Shown piece by piece: positions 1-4,829 of a stretch of 6,578 nt of DNA (position 1 is its first letter; every line of letters begins with the position of its first letter). The translations under genes and the position numbers were made by a program. Under the pieces are notes generated by a model. It was not told the origin of the DNA, made no database searches, and saw only the letters and a program-made list of their open reading frames with translations. The stretch covers positions 4,757 through 11,334 of the forward strand of contig JAGRMK010000158.1 in assembly GCA_020441345.1 (NCBI GenBank), given 5' to 3'. This DNA is from Paracoccaceae bacterium (GTDB lineage Bacteria > Pseudomonadota > Alphaproteobacteria > Rhodobacterales > Rhodobacteraceae).

Positions 1-111
1 CGCTTTGTCGAAGAATGCGAGGAATTGGCCACGCGGTATGGCAGCCGGTTCTCGCCCCCCGAGGGACTCGTCGCGCAGGCGCAACAGAACCGTCGTTTTC
101 ATTCCGCTTGA
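1..111 (+). CDS. 3-hydroxyacyl-CoA dehydrogenase-type protein, C-terminal end (partial)
   Basis: The reading frame is open from base 1 to a TGA at 109-111, giving the last 36 residues of a protein whose start lies outside the window. The tail contains ELATRYGSRFSPPEGLV, which resembles the C-terminal segment of FadB/FadJ-type enoyl-CoA hydratase/3-hydroxyacyl-CoA dehydrogenases (a short helix, then YG.RF.PP..L, then a basic/aromatic end). Enzymes of this family oxidise 3-hydroxyacyl-CoA to 3-oxoacyl-CoA with NAD+ in the cytoplasm. A dehydrogenase just before a DUF35 plus thiolase-fold pair makes sense as the preceding step of side-chain breakdown. The call rests on a short tail and on recall of the family's C-terminal pattern; another CoA-ester enzyme with a similar end is possible. 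The next gene starts 55 nt downstream on the same strand, so they are probably co-transcribed. Confidence 0.55.
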   Translation, partial: RFVEECEELATRYGSRFSPPEGLVAQAQQNRRFHSA

Positions 112-156
112 GCCAGATGCCGGGGGGCCTCTTGCCGCCCGTGCGCCACAGAAACC

Positions 157-160
157 GGAG
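157..160 (+). promoter_or_regulatory. Ribosome binding site for the DUF35-like gene
   Basis: GGAG lies 6 nt before ATG 167. It decides the start: the same frame is open back to base 5, but that upstream stretch overlaps the end of the preceding gene and reads as low-complexity basic sequence. Confidence 0.65.
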
Positions 161-166
161 CATTCA

Positions 167-490
167 ATGGATAAAATCAGGCTATCAGCCGACGGCACGC
201 CCCGACTGGTCGGCAGCCGCGATCAGGAAACGGGTCAGACCTATTTCCCTTACCGCCCGCTGGCCGCCGACGGCTCGCTGCGTCCGTGCGAAGAGGTTCT
301 GCTGTCGGGCAAGGGCGCGCTGTATAGCTGGACGCGCTTTGCCAAGCGTTTCTATGGCCAGATCGACCTGCCCGAAGGCGTCCGTGTGCAATGCGAGATC
401 GACGACGGTCCACACGAAATCGGCGGCATCTACCGGCTCGAGGTGATCGCAGACGGGGATGACGCGAAGTGGAGGTTCCGCCATGACTGA
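167..490 (+). CDS. DUF35 / OB-fold protein with a degenerate zinc ribbon, partner of the thiolase-fold protein
   Basis: The product has 107 residues. It fits the DUF35 (Zn-ribbon plus OB-fold) family, whose members bind thiolase-fold enzymes and form part of the active complex or substrate channel. The family pattern is visible in order: PRLVGSRDQETGQTYFP (residues 12-28, the place of the rubredoxin-like zinc ribbon), LSGKGALYSWT (46-56, the conserved turn into the OB-fold) and YGQIDLPEGVRVQ (63-75). The usual two CxxC pairs are absent: positions expected to be Cys read as Asp19, Glu21 and neighbours, and only Cys41 and Cys76 occur in the whole protein. It is also shorter than the common 130-150 residues because it lacks the N-terminal helix. 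The end overlaps the next gene by 8 nt, which suggests translational coupling and a fixed ratio of the two subunits. Known relatives of such pairs are BbsA-BbsB (benzoylsuccinyl-CoA thiolase) and ChsH2-Ltp2 (steroid side-chain aldolase). The family call is fairly sure; the reaction is unknown. Confidence 0.75.
   Translation: MDKIRLSADGTPRLVGSRDQETGQTYFPYRPLAADGSLRPCEEVLLSGKGALYSWTRFAKRFYGQIDLPEGVRVQCEIDDGPHEIGGIYRLEVIADGDDAKWRFRHD
471..475 (+). promoter_or_regulatory. Ribosome binding site for the thiolase-fold gene, inside the DUF35 gene
   Basis: GGAGG lies 7 nt before ATG 483. It supports the start at 483 rather than the in-frame ATG at 459, which would add eight residues not expected before the conserved first beta strand (VFVVSSG). 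Confidence 0.7.
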
Positions 491-1613
491 TGTGTTTGTC
501 GTGTCCAGCGGGGCCGTGCCGGTCAGCAACAAGCATGCCCTTGGCAGCGGCCGGAAACTGGCCCGCGAGGCTGGCGTTCAGGCGCTGAATGGGGCCGGGC
601 TGCGCTATGCCGATATCGATGCGCTTTACTGTGGCGTCGCCATGCCAACCTCGCCCGCCGCCGTCCTGGTGGGCAAGGAATTTGGCCTGACGGGCATCCC
701 GGTCGTACAGGTCACGAATGCCTCGGCCTCGGGGCTTGCCGCAATTCATACGGCGGTCGATGCCATGCAGGCCGGGCGCGCGGACCTTGTGCTGGTGCTC
801 GGCTACGACGTGCCGACCAATCTGGACGACCCGATTGCATCGCAGGGGTTCCTGCCGCCGCCCGCGCTGTTCGGCATGTGGGCGCGCCGCAGGATGCACG
901 ATGTCGGCACCACTGTCGAAACCCTGGCACGCATCGCCGCCAAGAACCTCAACTACGCGCGGTCGATCCCCTTTGCCTCGCGCAAGATGGACGCGGAAGC
1001 AACGATCGAGGATGTCCTGGCGTCGCGCCCGGTGGCCGATCCGCTGACTGCGCTGATGTGCACCCAATGGGTCTACGGTGCGTCGGCCATCGTGCTTGCC
1101 ACGCAGGCGGGGCTGGAGAGGATCAAGGCCCCGATAAAGACCGTTGCCAGGATCGACGCGACCGAGTTCCAGTCCGAGGTGATCGGTCCCTTCCACATCA
1201 TCGAGGGCGCTATCGTGGGCCCGCCCGAGATCACGCGCAGTATTTCCAAGGCCGTTCTGGCCCGTGCGGGCCGCAGCCTTGACGAAATCGATTGCGTGCA
1301 GATCCACGACGCTTTCGCCATAGAAGAGCTGATGTATTACGAATTGCTCGGCTTTGCCGATGATGGGGCGGCGGATGATCTGGTGGACAAGGGCGCCTTC
1401 GGCCCCGGCTCGCGCGAAAAATTCGGGTTGCCCGAGTTTTCGACCGATGGCGGGCTGATCGGTCGCGGCCATCCCGGTGCACCGTCCGGCGTATTTCAAG
1501 CGATGGAATCGCTGCGCCGTTTCCGGGAAACCGAGGACCGCGTCTCGCTGTGTCACATGCTGGGCGCGGGCTCGACCAGCCTCGCGCAGATCTACAGCCG
1601 AAAGGATCTCTGA
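483..1613 (+). CDS. Thiolase-fold protein (SCP2/lipid-transfer thiolase type) lacking the nucleophilic cysteine
   Basis: The 376-residue product has the thiolase superfamily layout of the SCP2-type/non-specific lipid-transfer branch: VFVVSSGAVP at the N-terminus, DIDALYCGVA (44-53), the active-site region QVTNASASGLAAIHTA (76-91), AGRADLVLVLGYD (97-109), EIDCVQIHDAFAIEELMYYE (268-287), GGLIGRGHPGAPSG (323-336) and CHMLGAGSTSLAQI (357-370). Classical thiolases carry a nucleophilic Cys in N-A-C-A-S-G; here that position is Ser81 (codon tcg, 723-725). The acid/base CxG cysteine near the C-terminus is also missing (LGAG at 360-363), while His330 of the GHP motif is kept. Ordinary thiolysis or Claisen condensation through a Cys acyl-enzyme is therefore unlikely. 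Family knowledge offers a precedent: Ltp2-type enzymes use this fold with a DUF35 partner for retro-aldol cleavage of an acyl-CoA. By inference this could be a CoA-ester aldolase, but an inactive or regulatory subunit remains possible. It overlaps the DUF35 gene by 8 nt, which fits an obligate two-subunit complex. Confidence 0.85.
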   Translation: MTDVFVVSSGAVPVSNKHALGSGRKLAREAGVQALNGAGLRYADIDALYCGVAMPTSPAAVLVGKEFGLTGIPVVQVTNASASGLAAIHTAVDAMQAGRADLVLVLGYDVPTNLDDPIASQGFLPPPALFGMWARRRMHDVGTTVETLARIAAKNLNYARSIPFASRKMDAEATIEDVLASRPVADPLTALMCTQWVYGASAIVLATQAGLERIKAPIKTVARIDATEFQSEVIGPFHIIEGAIVGPPEITRSISKAVLARAGRSLDEIDCVQIHDAFAIEELMYYELLGFADDGAADDLVDKGAFGPGSREKFGLPEFSTDGGLIGRGHPGAPSGVFQAMESLRRFRETEDRVSLCHMLGAGSTSLAQIYSRKDL

Positions 1614-1773
1614 CCCGATTGGAGGCCCTTTGCGCATCGACACGTGGCCAGCGCCCCGACGCCTCGCGTCAGCGAAATCCGGACGCAAGCGGACATGCAG
1701 GAAGACCAAATTGCGCCCCCCGTTGATCAGCAGACTGCAGAACATCGTCATAACCAACCGCAACACCGAACCT

Positions 1774-1780
1774 GGGAGGA
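1774..1780 (+). promoter_or_regulatory. Ribosome binding site for the flavin monooxygenase
   Basis: GGGAGGA lies 6 nt before ATG 1787. The later in-frame ATG (1865, residue 27) has no comparable site, and the extra N-terminal residues match the tail usually seen in this monooxygenase subfamily. Confidence 0.7.
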
Positions 1781-1786
1781 TAGATC

Positions 1787-3466
1787 ATGCATCAGCCAAA
1801 TCTCGAAAAGCGGGCGTCTGTTTTCTACGACTACAAGATCCATCCGTTTTCCACGCCCCCGGAAATGACCAACCCCGAAGCGCGGCACAAGGTGCTCATC
1901 GTCGGGGCTGGTCCGGTCGGCCTGACCACCGCCCTTTTGCTCGCCAAGTCCGGTGTGCCGAGTGTTGTGATCGAGAGTGAAGCACAGGTCTCTCACGGTA
2001 GTCGGGCTGTTGCCGCGACACGCCGGTCCATGGAGGTGTTGCAGCAGGCAGGGGCATCCGAGCCCTTCGTTAAAAACGGTCTGGTTTGGAATTTTGGTCG
2101 CTCGTTCTACCGCGGAACCGAAGTGTTCAGGATGGAGATCCCGACCGACGTAAACGACCGGTTCGCGCCGGTCACCAACAACCCGCAACAATACTGGGAA
2201 GAATACCTCGTTGATTGCGCGGAAAAGTCGGATCTGATCGATCTGCGTTGGCAGACGAAATATGTATGCCTTGAAGAAAATAGCGACGTGGTCAGGGCCC
2301 GTCTGGATACGCCCGAAGGGGAATATACCCTGTCCGCCGATTGGCTGGTGGCCTGCGATGGCGGCCGCTCGGTCGTTCGAAAGGAACTTGGTTTGCGCAT
2401 GGAAGGTGCGGCCTACGGCGGCAAGTTCGTCATCGTCGACATCAAGGCACCCGATTTCGATTTCGCGACAGAGCGGCGCTGCTACTTCGATCCTGAATGG
2501 AACCCCGGCAATTCTATCCTGCTTCACAGACAGCCCTATGATCTGTGGCGTCTGGACTATCGCCTGCCCGAGGGTGAGACCGAGGAAACGGCGTTGGAGC
2601 CAGCGTTGCTCGCGTCACGGGTGAACGACCTGATGGCCATGGTTGGCAAAGTTGTCGACTGGGAGTTGGACTGGGCCTCTGTCTATTCGGCCAACACCAA
2701 GACATTGCCAGATTATCGCCAGGGCCGGGTTCTGCTGGCCGGAGACGCCGCGCACTTGCTGCCGATCTTTGGCATTCGAGGCGCAAACACCGGATTTCAG
2801 GACGCTGAAAACCTGGCCTGGAAACTGGCGATGGTGGTCACGGGCGACGCAGGCATCGACCTGATCGATACCTACAGCACCGAACGTGTGAAGGCCGCTC
2901 GCGAGATCTGCGATGAAGCTGCCAAAAGCACCCGCATGATGGATCCGCCGACGAAAGGCTACGAGTTGCTCCGGTCCGCGATCCTCAGCTTTTCGCTAAG
3001 CGACCCGTTTTGCGCCGAGTTGATGCATTGGCGCACGTCGCGCCCGCATGTGTACCTCGATAGCCGGCTCAATGCAGCGGATGACGACAATGCGTCAATC
3101 TCCGGCGGTATCGTGAACGGCGCCGTCGCCCGCAATGTCAAACTGGGCACCGACGACTTTCTCTTTGACCATTTCCGATTCGGCTACCACCTGCTGATAT
3201 TTGGGGGCGGGGACAGGGCAGTGGATGCGAACAAACTTGCCAACCGTGACCGTGTCCGGGTGATTTCGGTCAACGGCGGCGCGACCAATGCCGATGTCGA
3301 TATCAGTTCGGCCGCCTCGAGCTTTGCAACGATCTATGGCTTGACCCAAGGCGGTATGTATCTGCTGCGACCCGACATGCATGTATGCGGTCGCTGGACG
3401 TCGCATGATCTGGACAAGGTAGACACCGTGCTTGAAGCCCACTCATGCTTGGAGGCGACGAAATGA
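1787..3466 (+). CDS. FAD-dependent aromatic-ring-type monooxygenase (PHBH fold, MhpA-like)
   Basis: The 559-residue product is a class A flavoprotein monooxygenase, a family that uses NAD(P)H and O2 to hydroxylate phenolic or related substrates in the cytoplasm. The three fingerprints are present: the GxGxxG dinucleotide site GAGPVG (40-45) followed by Glu63 at the end of beta 2; the DG motif ACDGGRSVVR (189-198); and the GD motif GRVLLAGDAAH (313-323) followed by GANTGFQDAENLAWKL (332-347), which binds the FAD ribityl/pyrophosphate. The N-terminal tail before the first strand (about 34 residues with YDYKIHPFS) and the C-terminal domain ending RPDMHVCGRW (a thioredoxin-like region) match the MhpA/TfdB-type subgroup often found beside DUF2783 genes. 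In the FAD-substrate loop the usual second proline (PP.G) is Ile327. The gene is preceded by a 173-nt gap, so it may have its own promoter. It overlaps the following small gene by 4 nt (ATGA). The substrate cannot be assigned; a 3-hydroxyphenyl-propionate-like hydroxylase name would be over-precise. Confidence 0.9.
   Translation: MHQPNLEKRASVFYDYKIHPFSTPPEMTNPEARHKVLIVGAGPVGLTTALLLAKSGVPSVVIESEAQVSHGSRAVAATRRSMEVLQQAGASEPFVKNGLVWNFGRSFYRGTEVFRMEIPTDVNDRFAPVTNNPQQYWEEYLVDCAEKSDLIDLRWQTKYVCLEENSDVVRARLDTPEGEYTLSADWLVACDGGRSVVRKELGLRMEGAAYGGKFVIVDIKAPDFDFATERRCYFDPEWNPGNSILLHRQPYDLWRLDYRLPEGETEETALEPALLASRVNDLMAMVGKVVDWELDWASVYSANTKTLPDYRQGRVLLAGDAAHLLPIFGIRGANTGFQDAENLAWKLAMVVTGDAGIDLIDTYSTERVKAAREICDEAAKSTRMMDPPTKGYELLRSAILSFSLSDPFCAELMHWRTSRPHVYLDSRLNAADDDNASISGGIVNGAVARNVKLGTDDFLFDHFRFGYHLLIFGGGDRAVDANKLANRDRVRVISVNGGATNADVDISSAASSFATIYGLTQGGMYLLRPDMHVCGRWTSHDLDKVDTVLEAHSCLEATK
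3451..3455 (+). promoter_or_regulatory. Ribosome binding site for the DUF2783-like gene, inside the monooxygenase
   Basis: GGAGG lies 7 nt before ATG 3463 and selects it over the in-frame ATG at 3445, which has no clear site and would put six extra residues before the conserved part. Confidence 0.65.
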
Positions 3467-3654
3467 CTGAAAGAACGATTCCCCTGGCCAAGCTGGAAAC
3501 GGTCAATGACTCTCTCGCCGAAGGCATTGATACCGCCGGTTCAAGGCGGGAGCTGTTCCTGACCAAGCTCACCTTCTACCTGGCTGCCCATCACGCCAGC
3601 GAAGACGAGCTAAAGAAGGCCGTCGAGATATCGCTGAAGGACCTCGGGGGCTGA
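3463..3654 (+). CDS. Small DUF2783-like protein, coupled to the monooxygenase
   Basis: This gene encodes a 63-residue acidic, mostly helical soluble protein with no signal peptide, membrane segment or cysteine. The pattern is an N-terminal strand or turn, then LETVNDSLAEGID, then the helix LFLTKLTFYLAAHHASEDELKKAVEIS. This resembles the DUF2783 family (short proteins with an F/L-x-L-x-LLANHIGD-like helix pair), whose genes commonly sit directly after FAD-dependent monooxygenases of the type found here. The start overlaps the monooxygenase stop in ATGA, so the two are probably translated together. The molecular role of DUF2783 is not known to me; a stabilising subunit or effector of the monooxygenase is a reasonable inference from the linkage. 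The family assignment comes from recalled pattern and context, not a search. Confidence 0.7.
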   Translation: MTERTIPLAKLETVNDSLAEGIDTAGSRRELFLTKLTFYLAAHHASEDELKKAVEISLKDLGG

Positions 3655-3668
3655 TCGGCTCTGACCTG

Positions 3669-3716
3669 CCCCGGTCATCCCGCGTTCATTGCGTGAATCC
3701 TTTGGGGTGATCGGGG
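3669..3716 (+). terminator. Long imperfect stem-loop in the convergent gap, candidate transcription-end structure
   Basis: CCCCGGTCATCCC (3669-3681) pairs with GGGGTGATCGGGG (3704-3716) as a 13-bp stem containing two G-T wobbles and no bulges. The 22-nt loop holds a smaller TTCA/TGAA stem (3685-3688 with 3694-3697). It begins 15 nt after the stop of the DUF2783-like gene and lies between two convergent operons, the expected place for a terminator or a 3'-end protective structure. No clear T-run follows on either strand (TCCGTTTCG on +), so it is not a textbook Rho-independent terminator. An alternative pairing, CCTGCCC (3665-3671) with GGGCAGG (3725-3731), would compete with the base of this stem. 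Confidence 0.45.
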
Positions 3717-3815
3717 TCCGTTTCGGGCAGGCCAAGCGCGCCGGTTGCGGGGATCCAAGGATAACCTGCACCCCGGTGAACCGGATCTTCCTCATGTCGT
3801 CTGCTTTGTCAGGTT

Positions 3816-3838
3816 TCGCCGACCCTGCGTCGCGGCGA
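3816..3838 (-). terminator. Small stem-loop after the lyase gene, candidate end structure for the minus-strand operon
   Basis: TCGCCG (3816-3821) and CGGCGA (3833-3838) form a 6-bp stem, extended by two more pairs if a 2-nt bulge is allowed. Read on the - strand it begins 21 nt after the lyase stop at 3859. No U-run follows (AAACCTGACAAAG), so termination by this hairpin alone is uncertain. Confidence 0.3.
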
Positions 3839-3858
3839 GGGACCTTCCGGGGCGCGGG

Positions 3859-4788
3859 TCACGGTTGACGCATCCGCTCTTGCATCGCAGCACGCGGCAC
3901 GTTGCGCAGGTGGCTGGCGACCTTGGCGTCGGGGATCGCGGCGATCCGGTCCGCAACCAGAAGCAACGACACCAAGTCGATTCCGGTCGAAATGCCAGAG
4001 TTCAGGAAGGCATAGACAAGGTCTTCCGTCGCGGTGTTCCCGGTTGCTCCGGGCGCGAAGGGACAACCACCCAGGCCCGCGGCAGCAACGTCCAGGACAC
4101 CAATCCCGGCTTGATACGCGGCAAAGGCGTTCGCAACGCCCATGCCATAGGTGTCATGGCCGTGGAAAGCCCAAGTGCAGGACGGCGGCACGGCCAGGCG
4201 CTGGACAGCGCGCATGCGTTCCTGAACGGCAAACGGTGTCGCCCGCCCGGTCGTATCGCACAGGGCAATTTCGCATGCGGGCGCAAGATCCGTAACGCGC
4301 TCGATGGCTGCGCGCACAGCGTCAAAGGGGACCGCGCCGTCAAAGGGGCAGTCAAACGCCGTCGCCAGATCAACCCTGAGCCGGAAATCGGGTTCGTTCG
4401 AGATCGCGGAAACGACATTGGCGAGTCCGTCGATAGACTGCTGAACCGACTGGCGCACGTTGTTCTGGTTATGGGCTTCCGAAACCGAAAACACATAGAC
4501 GATCTCGCGCAGCCCATGGGTCATGGCCATCTCGGCACCTTTCGCATTCGGCACCAGAACCGACAGGCGTGCGCGGGAATCGGAACGGAAATGCCGGGCA
4601 ATATCCGGCATGTCAGCCATCTGCGGCACGGCGCGCGGGCTGACGAAAGAGCCGATCTCAAGGCGGCGCAGACCTGCATCGATCAGGCCTTCGATAATCT
4701 CGATCTTGGCCTTGGTCGGAATCGGTGCGGCGATGGACTGAAAGCCATCGCGCGGAGCAACTTCGACGATTTCGACAGGATGATGCAT
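3859..4788 (-). CDS. HMG-CoA lyase family enzyme (3-hydroxy-3-substituted acyl-CoA lyase)
   Basis: The 309-residue product is a DRE-TIM metallolyase of the 3-hydroxy-3-methylglutaryl-CoA lyase type, which needs a divalent metal and cleaves a tertiary 3-hydroxyacyl-CoA into a shorter acyl-CoA (acetyl-CoA in the classical case) and a 2-oxo or 3-oxo acid. The catalytic set of the family is complete: Arg13-Asp14 in EVAPRDGFQ, Glu44 in LEIGSFVSP, His209 and His211 in FHGHDTYGMG (metal ligands), Cys242 in GLGGCPFAPGATGN (the mobile loop) and the following ATEDLVY. Length is normal for bacterial members (about 300-320). I chose the start at 4788 because GGGGA precedes it and the family begins just before the VEVAPRDG strand; an in-frame ATG at 4827 would add 13 residues and has no clear ribosome site. 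It lies 41 nt after the CoA-transferase on the same strand. Substrates in this family include HMG-CoA, isohexenylglutaryl-CoA and (R)-citramalyl-CoA; the CoA-transferase neighbour favours a CoA-ester made by CoA transfer, but the exact substrate is open. Confidence 0.9.
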   Translation of the reverse strand: MHHPVEIVEVAPRDGFQSIAAPIPTKAKIEIIEGLIDAGLRRLEIGSFVSPRAVPQMADMPDIARHFRSDSRARLSVLVPNAKGAEMAMTHGLREIVYVFSVSEAHNQNNVRQSVQQSIDGLANVVSAISNEPDFRLRVDLATAFDCPFDGAVPFDAVRAAIERVTDLAPACEIALCDTTGRATPFAVQERMRAVQRLAVPPSCTWAFHGHDTYGMGVANAFAAYQAGIGVLDVAAAGLGGCPFAPGATGNTATEDLVYAFLNSGISTGIDLVSLLLVADRIAAIPDAKVASHLRNVPRAAMQERMRQP

Positions 4789-4792
4789 TGTA

Positions 4793-4797
4793 TCCCC
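4793..4797 (-). promoter_or_regulatory. Ribosome binding site for the lyase
   Basis: GGGGA on the - strand lies 4 nt before ATG 4788. The spacing is short but it is the only reasonable site; nothing similar precedes the alternative ATG at 4827. Confidence 0.45.
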
Positions 4798-4829
4798 GAT
4801 GATGTCTTCAAGGCAGCAGGACGGCATGT

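Noticed and set aside
1723..1753. A possible promoter, TTGATC (1723-1728) and TCATAA (1748-1753), upstream of the monooxygenase.
   Set aside because: The spacer is 19 nt and both boxes are weak matches; I cannot separate it from chance.
177..1766. A 529-codon open frame on the - strand opposite the DUF35 and thiolase-fold genes.
   Set aside because: It is rich in Arg, Gly, His and Ala with no recognisable domain, and lies antisense to genes with clear family motifs and ribosome sites; long antisense frames are common in GC-rich DNA.
1644..1868. A 74-codon + strand frame (GTG start) bridging the 173-nt gap and the monooxygenase start, with a Gln/Glu/His-rich middle.
   Set aside because: It has no ribosome site, overlaps the well-supported monooxygenase by more than 80 nt, and becomes Arg/Ser/Pro-rich in the overlap.
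3773..3784. CCGG-TGAA-CCGG small hairpin in the convergent gap.
   Set aside because: A 4-bp stem is too short to support a function on its own, and no T-run follows.
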